Below, piece by piece: positions 7,467 through 17,456 of a DNA stretch of 64,000 nt. The notes under the pieces were generated by a model that did no database searches, was not told the origin of the DNA, and saw only the letters and a program-made list of their open reading frames with translations. The first letter of the stretch is position 1, and each line of letters begins with the position of its first letter. The translations under genes and the position numbers were made by a program. The stretch is from contig CBDFNC010000005.1 of the NCBI GenBank assembly GCA_965249895.1, positions 2,542,001 to 2,606,000 on the forward strand, written 5' to 3'. The DNA is from CBDFNC01 sp965249895 (lineage in GTDB: Bacteria > Pseudomonadota > Gammaproteobacteria > Enterobacterales > CBDFNC01).

Positions 7467-9269
7467 ATGGGTAAATTAATGTCTCAACAATTGTCTCTTC
7501 AGCAACTTGAATCCTTTCTTTGGGAAACCGCCGACATTCTTCGTGGCAACATGGATGCGTCTGAATTTAAAGACTACATCTTCGGCATGATGTTCCTGAA
7601 GCGTATGTCTGATGCGTTTGAAGAAGAGCAAGAAAAGGTCATTAGCTACTACCTGGACAAAGGTAAGACCCAAGCACAAGCGCAAGAGCTGGCTGATGAT
7701 GAAGATGAGTATGATGATACCTTCTTCATTCCTGCCAATGCCCGTTGGCCATCCCTAAAAGATTTAAAGCACAACATAGGTGAAGAGCTCAACAAAGCCA
7801 CAGAAGCCATCGAAGAGTTCAACCCTAGCCTTGAAGGTGTGCTGGTTACCATCGACTTCAACATCAAGAACAAACTGTCTGATGCTAAGCTGCGTGACTT
7901 ACTTTCTCACTTTAGCCAGCACAGGCTACGCAACGCTGATTTCGAACGCCCTGATTTACTGGGTACAGCCTATGAATACCTGATCAAGATGTTTGCCGAT
8001 AGCGCAGGTAAAAAAGGCGGCGAATTCTATACCCCTTCTGAAGTAGTGCAATTGCTGGTGGCCTTGCTAAAACCTCATGCTGGTATGCGTATTTACGACC
8101 CTACATCTGGCTCCGGCGGTATGTTGGTTCAAACCCGTAATTACCTGGCGACCCATGGTGAAAACGCCGCTAACTTATCGCTGTTTGGCCAAGAAATGAA
8201 TCTGAACACTTGGGCAATCTGTAAGATGAACATGTTCTTACACGGCGTGCAAAGCGCCGATATTCGTAAAGGCGATACGCTGCGTGAGCCTAAGCACACC
8301 CAAGGCGGCGAGCTGATGAGCTTTGACCGTGTCATAGCTAACCCACCTTTCTCGCTTAAAAAGTGGGGCAAGGACGAATGTGATAGTGATGGTTTTGGTC
8401 GCTTCCCTTATGGCACGCCGCCAAAAGATGCAGGTGATTTAGCCTTTGTACAGCACATGATTGCCAGCACCAACGCAGAAGGCATGGTAGGAGTGGTTAT
8501 GCCTCATGGTGTGTTGTTCCGTGGTTCAAGTGAAAAAGCCATACGCCAAGGCATTTTAGAAGATGATTTATTAGAAGCTGTGGTGGGTTTACCGTCTGGT
8601 CTGTTCTACGGCACAGGCATTCCGGCTTGCCTGCTTATCATCAACAAGAACAAAGCGGCTGAACGTAAAGGCAAAGTGTTGTTTATTAATGGTGAGTTGG
8701 AATACCAAGAGGGCAAAAACCAGAACAAGCTGCGTGAACAAGACATAGCCAAGATAGTTGAAACTTTCGAGAGCCATAGTTTTGAAAGTAAGAGCGATAT
8801 CAAGCGTTACGCGAGGGTTGTGCCTCTCTCCGAAATTGAAGAGAACGACTTTAACCTGAATATTCGTCGTTACGCCGATACTTCGCCACCAGCAGAGATC
8901 TTTGATGTCCGCGCTATCCTCCATGGCGGCATTCCAGTACGTGAAGTTGAAGATGACTACATTCAGGAAGCTATTCTTGACGGCTTTGACGTGACTTGTG
9001 TACTCACTCCACGCCATTCCCGTGAAGGCGGGAATCCAGAGCCTTTTGAGTATTATGACTTTAAAGCTGAGATTGGAAGTAAAGAGCAAATCCGACTTCT
9101 TATCGAAAAAAGTGCAGAAGAGAGTGCTGGCGATGTAGAGCCCAAAGTTATCACCCAGCTAGAACGCTGGTGGGATAAGTACCATGTGTCACTGCATGAG
9201 CTTGATGCAGAAGTAAACGAAGCCGAGCAAGTGATGCAAGGTTACCTGAAGGAGCTGGGTTATGAGTGA
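7467..9269 (+). CDS. hsdM: Type I restriction-modification DNA methyltransferase subunit HsdM
   Basis: A 600-residue N6-adenine methyltransferase subunit that combines with HsdS (and HsdR) in the cytoplasm. An N-terminal helical HsdM domain (SFLWETADILRGNMD) is followed by the SAM-binding motif DPTSGSGGML (about residue 211) and the catalytic IANPPFS motif (about 290), both intact. A second start at 7479 (MSQQLSLQQL) is possible. Near residues 515-525 the C-terminal part encodes PRHSREGGNPE, the translation of a widespread palindromic repeat inserted in frame. The stop overlaps the hsdS start, so the two are coupled. Restriction is probably lost because hsdR is interrupted. Confidence 0.95.
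   Translation: MGKLMSQQLSLQQLESFLWETADILRGNMDASEFKDYIFGMMFLKRMSDAFEEEQEKVISYYLDKGKTQAQAQELADDEDEYDDTFFIPANARWPSLKDLKHNIGEELNKATEAIEEFNPSLEGVLVTIDFNIKNKLSDAKLRDLLSHFSQHRLRNADFERPDLLGTAYEYLIKMFADSAGKKGGEFYTPSEVVQLLVALLKPHAGMRIYDPTSGSGGMLVQTRNYLATHGENAANLSLFGQEMNLNTWAICKMNMFLHGVQSADIRKGDTLREPKHTQGGELMSFDRVIANPPFSLKKWGKDECDSDGFGRFPYGTPPKDAGDLAFVQHMIASTNAEGMVGVVMPHGVLFRGSSEKAIRQGILEDDLLEAVVGLPSGLFYGTGIPACLLIINKNKAAERKGKVLFINGELEYQEGKNQNKLREQDIAKIVETFESHSFESKSDIKRYARVVPLSEIEENDFNLNIRRYADTSPPAEIFDVRAILHGGIPVREVEDDYIQEAILDGFDVTCVLTPRHSREGGNPEPFEYYDFKAEIGSKEQIRLLIEKSAEESAGDVEPKVITQLERWWDKYHVSLHELDAEVNEAEQVMQGYLKELGYE
9012..9039. repeat. REP-like palindromic repeat inside hsdM
   Basis: ATTCCCG (9016-9022) and CGGGAAT (9029-9035) are inverted arms in a short segment equivalent to the widespread bacterial repeat that encodes HSREGGNPE when read in this frame. 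It keeps the hsdM frame open. A related palindrome lies after eptA (27295-27327). Confidence 0.7.
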
Positions 9270-10560
9270 TTTGGTTCCAAGTGGGTGGAAAGTCAAATCA
9301 GTAGCCGAGGTAGCAAATAATTTTGATGGACAACGTGTTGCTTTAAAGTCAACCGATAGGGCTAATCGGCAAGGCGGTTACCGTTATTACGGTGCATCAA
9401 ATATCATTGATTATGTAGATGACTACATTTTTGATGGGGACTATATCTTGCTTGGTGAAGATGGAGAGAACGTCTTATCGCGTAACCTTCCTCTTGCTTT
9501 TATTGTCACAGGGAAATTTTGGGTTAACAACCATGCCCATGTATTGCAGCCTAAAGAAAATATAGACCTTGGATACTTGTGTGAAGTATTAGAAGCATTT
9601 GATTACAAGAATATAGCAAGCGGCTCTGCTCAACCTAAAATTACGCAAGGTGCACTTAACAAAATACGCTTATTGTTTCCACCACTACCAGAGCAACAAA
9701 AAATTGCGGCTATTCTCACTTCTGTTGATGATGTGATTGAAAAAACACAGGCGCAAATCGACAAGCTCAAAGACCTGAAAACAGGCATGATGCAAGAGCT
9801 ACTCACCAATGGTATCGGCACTCTATCCGGCTCTCACAGCAAACCTCATACTGAATTCAAAGACTCCCCAGTGGGTAGAATTCCCAAAAGCTGGGAGTTA
9901 GTTAAATTATCAGATTTACTAACTAAAATTGATTCAGGCTGGAGTCCTTCGTGTATTGAAACACCGCCAAGTACTGGAGAATGGGGGGTTTTAAAAGTTA
10001 GCGCTGTAACAAGAGGCAAGTTTCTAGACATACAGTCAAAAACACTCCCACCCGACCTTCAGCCGAGGGAACACCTAAGAGTTCGATGTGGTGACATATT
10101 GCTTACTAGAGCAAATGGCGTAGCGGAACTTGTTGGCAAATGTGTAATGGTTAAGAAAGAGCCTAAAAGTAAGCTTATGATGTCGGATAAAATTCTTCGA
10201 CTGAATCCAAATGAGCGAGCCTATTCCCACTTCTTGTTGCATGCGTTTAATTCTCAACAAATGAGAAAGCAAATAGAATTGAGTTGGGGAGGCTCTAGCG
10301 GCCAAAAAAATATTAGCCAGGATGGTATTAAAAGCTATTATCTAGCACTGCCTTCATATGACGAGCAGAAAGCCATTGGTGATTCGATATCTCATATCGA
10401 TTCTTTATTAGCAGCAAAAGAACAAAAGTTGGCTAAGGTACAAGACTCAAAAAAAGCCCTGATGCAAGACCTGCTAACAGGCAAGGTTCGCGTGGCCGTG
10501 CCTTCCCGCCCCAACGATCATGAAACTAAATCATCCAACCTCTCGACGATTGAAGGTTAA
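9262..10560 (+). CDS. hsdS: Type I restriction-modification specificity subunit HsdS
   Basis: A 432-residue DNA-recognition subunit with two target recognition domains. TRD1 spans about residues 1-150 and ends in the conserved helix start PPLPEQQKIAAILTSVDDVI; TRD2 spans about 205-380 and ends in LPSYDEQKAIGDSISHIDSL. Each is followed by a coiled-coil spacer (TQAQIDKLKDLKTGMMQELL; AKEQKLAKVQDSKKALMQDL). This internal repeat is diagnostic of HsdS and implies a bipartite target; the sequence recognised cannot be read from the protein. It overlaps hsdM by 8 bases, indicating translational coupling. TRD1 and TRD2 differ in sequence, as usual. Confidence 0.95.
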   Translation: MSDLVPSGWKVKSVAEVANNFDGQRVALKSTDRANRQGGYRYYGASNIIDYVDDYIFDGDYILLGEDGENVLSRNLPLAFIVTGKFWVNNHAHVLQPKENIDLGYLCEVLEAFDYKNIASGSAQPKITQGALNKIRLLFPPLPEQQKIAAILTSVDDVIEKTQAQIDKLKDLKTGMMQELLTNGIGTLSGSHSKPHTEFKDSPVGRIPKSWELVKLSDLLTKIDSGWSPSCIETPPSTGEWGVLKVSAVTRGKFLDIQSKTLPPDLQPREHLRVRCGDILLTRANGVAELVGKCVMVKKEPKSKLMMSDKILRLNPNERAYSHFLLHAFNSQQMRKQIELSWGGSSGQKNISQDGIKSYYLALPSYDEQKAIGDSISHIDSLLAAKEQKLAKVQDSKKALMQDLLTGKVRVAVPSRPNDHETKSSNLSTIEG

Positions 10561-10716
10561 GAGCAGAGGGCTAATTGCCATAAACGATAAAGCGGATAAG
10601 GCAGAGTCAGCTAAATCAAGATCGCAGTCAATGACATCAGAAAACCCTGATAAAAACAGTGAGCCTGAGTTATTACTGGAGTAATAGAATAAGTGCGCCT
10701 GCTGCTTAGCCAAAGC

Positions 10717-10997
10717 CGTCAGCAACTACAGCAAGCGGTAAATAGCACCATGGTGCAAACCTACTGGCAAGTGGGTTATTGCTGAATTCAAGTACTCGTT
10801 GAGCACGAGCAGCAAGGTGAACAGCGCGCAACCTACGGCAAACAGGTGTTACAAGAGTTATCAGCCAGCTTACCTTTACCTAGTGATGAGTTTGGGAAAG
10901 GCTTTGATGTGAGGGATTTGCGTAATATGCGCGTCTTTTATCAAACCTTTCCGATTCGGGACGCAGTGCGTACCGAATTGAGTTTGATAAGATGTAA
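10717..10997 (+). pseudogene. DUF1016/YhcG-type N-terminal remnant
   Basis: A decayed reading frame: RQQLQQAVNSTMVQTYWQVG, then an in-frame TGA, then VEHEQQGEQRATYGKQVLQE and FGKGFDVRDLRNMRVFYQTF. This is the N-terminal pattern of DUF1016 (YhcG-like, a family with a PD-(D/E)XK-like C-terminal part), often carried inside type I restriction loci. The first part is disrupted by a stop/indel after YWQVGYC, and the C-terminal nuclease half is missing. Non-functional. Confidence 0.75.
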
Positions 10998-11056
10998 ACC
11001 ACCTAGTTTTACGTTTAGGTAGACAATCAAATTGAATTGTAAGAGTTGATAACAAA

Positions 11057-12349
11057 ATGAAACTAAATCAATTATCGGTGAAAAACTTTCGCTGCTATAA
11101 AGACCGAACATTTGATTTCCATCCTGAAGTCAATTTGATTGTTGGGCAAAATGCGACGGGGAAAACTGCTTTATTAGATGCCGTATCTGTTGCTATTGCT
11201 ACTTGGTTACTTGGTTTTAAAAAGAAGAACGATAAAAAAACACTGGAAACAGCTGATGCAGCACTTTCTTATATTGAGCGTGAGGGGGAAGCTCAGTTTA
11301 TCGAGGCGTGGCCTGTTTTAGTGTCTGCATCTGGCAGTGTGAAAGGGAAAAATATATCTTGGGAACGCTCAAAAGAAACACCAACAGGAAATACCCGTTA
11401 TGGCAATGCTGGTAAATTAACCTCATTGGCAAAACAATGTGACCAGCAACTAGCAGAAGAAGTGAGCTTACCGCTTATTAGCCACTACGGAACTATGCGC
11501 TTGTGGCAAGATCCAAGAAAGTCTAAAAGCAAGCCCTCACTAACGGCGACCGCCAGTAAACCCTCAAGGCTAGATGGTTATAAACACTGTGTAGACCCAC
11601 GCATTGCACTGAAAGAGCTGGTGGCTTGGTTTGCCAGGCAAGAGTGGCAATCATTTCAGCGAGGAAAAGAACCGACCATGTTAAAAGTGGTTCGCCAGGC
11701 TGTGCTTAACTGTATCGAAAATGCAGAACACTTGCGTTATGACCCCAAAAGGGAAGAACTTCTGCTCGCTCTTAAAGATGCTGAACCTCAGCCATTTAAT
11801 CTACTTAGTGATGGTCAACGCTGCGTATTAGCTTTGGTTGCTGATATTGCTCAGAAAGCGGCGATATTAAACCCCCATCTAGGTGAGCAAGTATTAGAAC
11901 TCACTGAAGGTGTTGTGTTAATTGATGAGCTCGATCTTCATTTACACCCGCGCTGGCAACGTCGAGTGATTGAGGATTTACGAACCACTTTTCCGAACAT
12001 TCAGTTCATTTGCACCACTCACTCACCCTTTTTGATTCAGTCTTTGCGCTCTAGTGAGGAGCTAATCATGCTTGACGGCCTTGCACCAGCGCAGTTGGCA
12101 AACAAGACGCTTGAAGATATTGCGGTAGGCATCATGAGCGTTAACAGCCCGGAGGTGAGCGAGCGTTATGGTGAAATGAAAGGTGTAGCAACGGAATACC
12201 TAAAAACACTTGATAAAGCCGAAAAAGCACCAGAAGAAAAGCTTAGTGAATATAAGGAAAGACTAGCCGATGCTTTAACTCCGTATGCCGATAACCCTGC
12301 TTTTCAGGCATTTTTAGAGATGCAGCGCGTGGCAAAATTGGGAAGTTAA
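11057..12349 (+). CDS. ptuA: Septu-like AAA ATPase (PtuA)
   Basis: A 430-residue SMC/OLD-like ATPase. Walker A is GQNATGKT (about residues 30-37), the ABC-type signature LSDGQRCVLALVADI is near 255, Walker B VVLIDELDLHLHP near 285 and the switch histidine CTTHSPF near 320; all catalytic residues are present. It is followed two bases later by an HNH nuclease gene, the pairing that defines Septu anti-phage systems, where PtuA forms the scaffold/sensor and PtuB degrades DNA. The location between hsdS and hsdR is typical of defence cargo. The name is by family and gene pairing; related AAA/HNH pairs also serve retron systems, but no reverse transcriptase is present. Confidence 0.82.
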   Translation: MKLNQLSVKNFRCYKDRTFDFHPEVNLIVGQNATGKTALLDAVSVAIATWLLGFKKKNDKKTLETADAALSYIEREGEAQFIEAWPVLVSASGSVKGKNISWERSKETPTGNTRYGNAGKLTSLAKQCDQQLAEEVSLPLISHYGTMRLWQDPRKSKSKPSLTATASKPSRLDGYKHCVDPRIALKELVAWFARQEWQSFQRGKEPTMLKVVRQAVLNCIENAEHLRYDPKREELLLALKDAEPQPFNLLSDGQRCVLALVADIAQKAAILNPHLGEQVLELTEGVVLIDELDLHLHPRWQRRVIEDLRTTFPNIQFICTTHSPFLIQSLRSSEELIMLDGLAPAQLANKTLEDIAVGIMSVNSPEVSERYGEMKGVATEYLKTLDKAEKAPEEKLSEYKERLADALTPYADNPAFQAFLEMQRVAKLGS

Positions 12350-12351
12350 CA

Positions 12352-13089
12352 ATGCGACCGATACAACGAGGCGCTTCTCCGCAAGCTAATGACTTTGATG
12401 ACTATACAAAATCTAAACCTGAGTTAATCAGTCGTTTGGGCGGTTATTGTTCGTATTGTGAGCGACCGATAAAAACTAATTTAGCTGTTGAGCATATTCA
12501 GCCTAAAGCAGGCAATGATGGGCGCCCTGCGTTAATTGGGCAGTGGAGCAATTTTCTTTTGGCTTGTGTAAATTGTAACTCTACCAAAAAAGATAAACGC
12601 GTTGATTTAGACCTGCTGCTTTTACCCGATAGAGATAATACTTTTTACGCTTACTGCTACACGCCTGATGGAAAGGTTCAGGTATCCGCTAGCCTTAACA
12701 TACCAGCAAGTAAATATGCATTAGACTCTCTAAAATTAGTTGGTCTTGATAAGAAAATGCTGAGATCTATTGATTCCAATGGAGAGCAAGTTGAGATTGA
12801 TCGAGTCTCTCAGAGAATGCAAGCATGGGCTAAAGCTGAGTTAGCAGAAGTAATGATACAGCAACAGCCGCGGAATGACCTGTTAAAAGAAATGGCGGTT
12901 AATTGGGCATTGTCTGAGGGCTTTTTTAGTATTTGGATGACAGTATTCGATACTGTTCCAGATATGAAAGTTCGCTTAATTAAAGCTTTTAAAGGCACTG
13001 AAGCGAGTGGTTGTTTTAATATGACTACAGGCGACCCAATCACTCCCGCCCCAAATCCTGACGCACTTACTCATGGTGGAAAAATATAA
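12352..13089 (+). CDS. ptuB: Septu-like HNH endonuclease (PtuB)
   Basis: 245 residues. An HNH fold is visible near the N-terminus: YCSYCERP (zinc cysteines, about 32-39), LAVEHIQPK (first catalytic His, about 48) and LLACVNCNSTKKDKRV (second Cys pair and the N/K positions, about 70-85). The remainder is a helical domain with no known motif. It starts two bases after the ATPase stop, so the two are co-translated. In characterised Septu systems the nuclease is restrained by PtuA until phage infection. Both genes look intact here. Confidence 0.82.
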   Translation: MRPIQRGASPQANDFDDYTKSKPELISRLGGYCSYCERPIKTNLAVEHIQPKAGNDGRPALIGQWSNFLLACVNCNSTKKDKRVDLDLLLLPDRDNTFYAYCYTPDGKVQVSASLNIPASKYALDSLKLVGLDKKMLRSIDSNGEQVEIDRVSQRMQAWAKAELAEVMIQQQPRNDLLKEMAVNWALSEGFFSIWMTVFDTVPDMKVRLIKAFKGTEASGCFNMTTGDPITPAPNPDALTHGGKI

Positions 13090-13122
13090 CTTTCCTGGTT
13101 AACTCAAACAGAGTACACAATC

Positions 13123-14953
13123 TTGGCTAATAACGAATTCGATAAAGTAGAAGCCCCTGCCATCGCTCAGCTGGTTAAGTTGGGTTGGACCTATCTTCGT
13201 GGTGACATGCTGTCACCCGCCGCAGGCGCTATTCAAGGCAAGCAGCTATCGCCTGAACACCACTGTGTTGATGGGAGAGCAGAGCGCAGCTATCTGCGTG
13301 ATGTGGTGCTGGTGAAGCGCTTAGAAGCGGCGATTAAGCGCATAAATCCTTGGATCAGCGACGAGAACCTGCGCAAGGTTTCCCGTGAAGTAACCCACCC
13401 TAACCATGCCGGCCTGATGGAATATAACCATGCCTTTTACCAGACCCTTGTTAACTACCTATCGATAGAGCAAGACTTGGGTAAAGGCCGCAAAGGGCAG
13501 ACGGTTAAGCTTATCGATTTCGAGCAGCCGGAAAACAACGAATTTATCTGTACTAACCAGTTTAAGGTTGAGGGAGTGAATCAAAACATCATTCCCGATA
13601 TTGTCTGTTTTGTGAATGGTATTCCGCTGGCAGTGATTGAGTGTAAGTCACCGTATATCTCCAGCCCGATGGCAGAAGGCATTAACCAGCTGCGCCGTTA
13701 TGCCAACCTTCGCCATACCGAAGACCACGAAGGCGCAGAGAAACTGTTTTGGTATAACCAACTGATGGTTTCCACCTGCCGTGATCAAGCTAAGGTTGGC
13801 ACCATCAGCTCCAGCGCTCAGCACTATGGTGAATGGAAAGATGCATACCCTTATAGTGACGAGGTATTAGCGAAGCAGTCGTTAATAGGCAATTTTTCCG
13901 AGTTCACATCTACCCTGGATATTGAATTACCTGAGAATGCGCTAGATGAGGCTTTAGCTGATGAAGTCGTGAGCTATGATGGCTCGCAGCCAGATAAAGT
14001 TGCCGAAGCTTCAGCTCAGTATCAAGTTCTAACCAGTGATAAAGCAAACACCACTGATAAAACAGGCGCCAGCTATGAGTCGTTAACCCAGGTGACAGCA
14101 CAACAACGCTTGCTGGCGGGTCTATTTTGCAAAACTAACTTCTTAGATATTCTGCAAAACTTTGTATTGTATGAAACCGATGATGGTCGCTTGATTAAAA
14201 AGGTGGCTCGTTATCAGCAATATCGTGCGGTAAACAAAGTTATCGAACGACTAAAAAATGGCAAGGACCGCAAGGAAAAGTCTGGTGTTGTCTGGCATAC
14301 CCAGGGTAGTGGTAAATCGTTAACTATGGTGATGCTGGCGGTGAAGATGCGCCGTGACCCAGAGCTTAAACAATACAAGCTGGTGTTTATCACCGACCGT
14401 ACTCAGCTGGATGAGCAGCTTTCCAATACTTTCCGAGATGCCCAAGGTGAAACGGTTTATAACGCTGGCTCTGTTTCTCAGCTAAAAGAGCTGCTGAAAA
14501 AAGACAGTTCTGATTTAGTCACAGCCATGGTACAGAAGTTTTCCGATTTGGAAAAAGAGCAAGAGAAGCTAAGTGAGGCGCGGCACTCGTTAAAAGACGC
14601 TATGCAAGGCAAAGTTGCTGAAGGCTTTTCTGACTTAAACCCGAGTGAAAAAATCATAGTGCTGGCCGATGAAGCGCACCGTACTCAGTTTGGTGGTCTG
14701 GCGATGACCATTAACGCTGCTTTGCCTAATGCACCAAAGATTGGCTTTACCGGTACGCCACTGCTGAAAACACAAAAGATGGGGCAAGCCTTTGGTGGCT
14801 ACATAGATGAATACAAGATTAACCAGGCGGTAGAAGATGGCGCTACGGTTAAGCTGCTTTATGAAGGCCGAGAAGTTAAGTCTGAAGTGGCTGGCGAGTC
14901 GCTTGATAAACTGTTTGAAGAATACTTTGGTGAATATACCGAGGACGAGCAGC
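13123..14953 (+). pseudogene. hsdR: Type I restriction enzyme subunit HsdR, 5' part (interrupted by IS21)
   Basis: The start is a TTG (MANNEFDKVEAPAIAQL); no ATG lies between it and the upstream in-frame stop. This part holds the nuclease domain (IPDIVCFVNGIPLAVIECKS, the D...ExK motif near residues 157-175) and the first RecA-like motor domain: HTQGSGKS (about 392), ADEAH (about 515) and GFTGTPL. Codon 611 is broken by the IS21 insertion at 14954; the frame then runs into the IS and stops at 15021. Removing the IS and one GCAGC repeat restores a continuous frame of about 1112 residues. As it stands, the product lacks the second motor domain and cannot translocate DNA. Confidence 0.93.
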
Positions 14954-15150
14954 TGCATATTCTCATGGATGCTGATCACCTGTTCTCATCGAAGCTGATC
15001 ACACATTCTCATTCAAGCTGATCACTCTTTCTTATTGATGCTGATCACCAATTTTAGTTAGTTTAACTTCAAAAGGTCTCATTCAATCTTGCCATTTTTC
15101 ATTGTTAATGCCCGCATAATATTTGCTCCATTTCTTATTAAAGAGCCGTT

Positions 15151-16698
15151 ATGCCAACCGAGTCCATTTCAATGCGAAAACTCAAAGAAATACTTCGATT
15201 AAAATACGAAAGTAAGTTATCTCACCGTAAAATTGCAACAAGCTTATCCATCTCACCTGGTACTGTCTCAACTTATGTCAATCGTGCAAAGTTGATGGGG
15301 ATCGAAACCTGGCCATTGCCAGAGCAGTGGGATGACTTCAAGTTAAACAAGCACTTTTTACAAACAAAGATCACCCCCAGAACAGCTATTCCTTTACCAA
15401 ATTGGTCTGAATTTCATCAGCAGTTAAAGAAAAAAGGCGTGACTAAACAATTGCTATGGCAAGAGTACGTAGAGCGAAACGCCGACAACAATTACAGTTA
15501 TCCGCAGCTGTGCCGTATTTACAAAGAGTGGCGCTCACGTCAACAACCCTCAATGCGACAAACCCATCAGTATGGCGAGAAGTTATTTGTCGATTACTGC
15601 GGACCGACAATCCCCATTGTTAACCCGGATACGGGCAAATATCGAGGGGCGCAAGTCTTTGTGGCTGTGATGGGGGGCTCAAGTTATACCTACGCTGAGG
15701 CGACATTATCGCAGCAACTCGAAGACTGGGTGATGAGCCATGCCCGGGCATTTCAATTTCTGGGGGCAGTACCTGAAATCATCGTCCCGGATAATTTACG
15801 CTCCGGCACCACCAGAGCCTGTAAATATGATCCTGATTTAAACCCAACCTATCAGCAGCTGGCTGCCCATTATAATGTGGCTATTATCCCGGCCAGACCG
15901 CTGAAACCCAAGGATAAAGCGAAAGCTGAAAATGGTGTCCTGATTGTTGAACGCTGGATAATGGCGGTCTTGCGTCATGAAATATTTTACACATTAACGC
16001 ACTTGAATCAGCGCATTAGTGAGTTGTTGGTACGGTTAAATACCAAAGCGTTTCAGAAACTTCCCGGCGACAGAGCCAGTCAATTTTATGCCCACGAGCT
16101 CCCGGCTATGAGGCCTCTACCGCTGCTTGCTTACCAGTATACTTTTATTAAAAAGGTGAAGGTCAATGTGGATTATCACATTGAAGTGAACAAGCACTAT
16201 TACTCAGTGCCTTATGGATTGCTCAAGAAACAAATTGAGGCGCATGTGAGTGAAAAAACGGTAAAGCTCTACTATCACAACCAGTGTGTAGCCCAACATC
16301 CCCGCTCTCATCATGTCGGCGGATACAGCACCTTGGTTGAACACATGCCTAAAGCCCATCAGGATTATGCAAAATGGACCCCAGAGCGATTAAAACAATG
16401 GGCGGGCAAACTCGGCGACTATGTTTTGCAATGGGTTGAATACAAGTTAGCGAGTAAAGCGCACCCGCAACAAAGTTATAAAGTCTGCTTTGGCTTGCTA
16501 AGCCTGAGTAAAACCTACCCGAAAAAACGCCTTAATGATGCTTGCCAGCGCGCATTGGATACCGGGGGGTATCGACTGGAAAACATAAAAATAATTCTGA
16601 AAAAGGGTTTAGATAAAGAAGTACGCGAACCTGAGCAGGCCGATCTGCTTGCGGGAGTTAAGCATGACAATCTACGTGGTCAGGATTACTTTCACTAA
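15151..16698 (+). CDS. istA: IS21-family transposase IstA
   Basis: 515 residues. An N-terminal helix-turn-helix (KYESKLSHRKIATSLSISPG) binds the end repeats. The rve-type DDE core follows: FVDYCGPTIPI (first Asp), IVPDNLRSGT (second Asp) and KDKAKAENGVLIVERW (Glu). A C-terminal beta-rich domain (YSVPYGLLKKQIEAHVS) is usual for IstA. All three catalytic acids are present. It lies 11 bases before istB, and both proteins are needed for IS21 transposition. Confidence 0.96.
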   Translation: MPTESISMRKLKEILRLKYESKLSHRKIATSLSISPGTVSTYVNRAKLMGIETWPLPEQWDDFKLNKHFLQTKITPRTAIPLPNWSEFHQQLKKKGVTKQLLWQEYVERNADNNYSYPQLCRIYKEWRSRQQPSMRQTHQYGEKLFVDYCGPTIPIVNPDTGKYRGAQVFVAVMGGSSYTYAEATLSQQLEDWVMSHARAFQFLGAVPEIIVPDNLRSGTTRACKYDPDLNPTYQQLAAHYNVAIIPARPLKPKDKAKAENGVLIVERWIMAVLRHEIFYTLTHLNQRISELLVRLNTKAFQKLPGDRASQFYAHELPAMRPLPLLAYQYTFIKKVKVNVDYHIEVNKHYYSVPYGLLKKQIEAHVSEKTVKLYYHNQCVAQHPRSHHVGGYSTLVEHMPKAHQDYAKWTPERLKQWAGKLGDYVLQWVEYKLASKAHPQQSYKVCFGLLSLSKTYPKKRLNDACQRALDTGGYRLENIKIILKKGLDKEVREPEQADLLAGVKHDNLRGQDYFH

Positions 16699-16709
16699 GG
16701 AAAATAAAG

Positions 16710-17456
16710 ATGAATTCACAATTAACACAGCAACTTACTGACTTACGTTTAAGTACCCTGATGGACAGTTTGGCACGTCAGGAAGAACAACCTCATTTAT
16801 ATACTGATTTAAGTTTCCATGATCGGTTATCACTCTTGTTGGGGGAAGAAATAACCACACGGGAACAACGAAAGATCGAACGTTTAGTCAAGCAAGCGAA
16901 ATTCAGGCTGGCAGCCCATCCGAGCCATATCGATTACCGCACGAGCCGTGGCATTGAAAAATCCAAGATCCGCAGCTTACTTGAAGGGCACTGGCTTAAA
17001 CATCACCAGAGCCTTATTTTTACTGGTGCGACAGGGAGTGGCAAAACGTATCTGGGCTGCGCGATTGGTCATTACTTCTGCCAACAAGGTGTGGCAGTAC
17101 GCTACTTCAGGATGAAAGGGTTACAAGAGCAGTTACGCCAGGTGCACGGTGAAGGCAGTTACCCGCGCTTTCTCAATCAGTTAAATAAAACGCCGATCCT
17201 GATCCTGGATGATTGGGGAATGGAAACATTAACGCCCCAGCACCGCAGTGATCTGCTGGACATAATCGATGCAAGACACGATCAAGGGTCGATGATCATA
17301 ATGAGCCAATTACCAGTAGCCAAGTGGCATGAATTGATTGGGGAAGCGACGTATGCAGATGCGATAATGGACAGATTGATCCACCGTGCACAGCGAATTG
17401 AATTGCAGGGAGAATCAATGCGCAAAGTAGCAATTAACTTGACGGATCCACAGTGA
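16710..17456 (+). CDS. istB: IS21-family helper ATPase IstB
   Basis: A 248-residue DnaC-like AAA+ ATPase that helps IstA choose and engage targets. Walker A is GATGSGKT (about residue 106) and Walker B is ILILDDWGME (about 165); the C-terminal YADAIMDRLIHRAQRI segment is the conserved IstB sensor/arginine-finger region. Full length and intact. Follows istA closely in the same direction. Confidence 0.96.
   Translation: MNSQLTQQLTDLRLSTLMDSLARQEEQPHLYTDLSFHDRLSLLLGEEITTREQRKIERLVKQAKFRLAAHPSHIDYRTSRGIEKSKIRSLLEGHWLKHHQSLIFTGATGSGKTYLGCAIGHYFCQQGVAVRYFRMKGLQEQLRQVHGEGSYPRFLNQLNKTPILILDDWGMETLTPQHRSDLLDIIDARHDQGSMIIMSQLPVAKWHELIGEATYADAIMDRLIHRAQRIELQGESMRKVAINLTDPQ

Noticed and set aside
11057..13089. 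The ATPase/HNH pair as a retron Ec78-like effector set.
   Set aside because: No reverse transcriptase or msr/msd-like region is present nearby.
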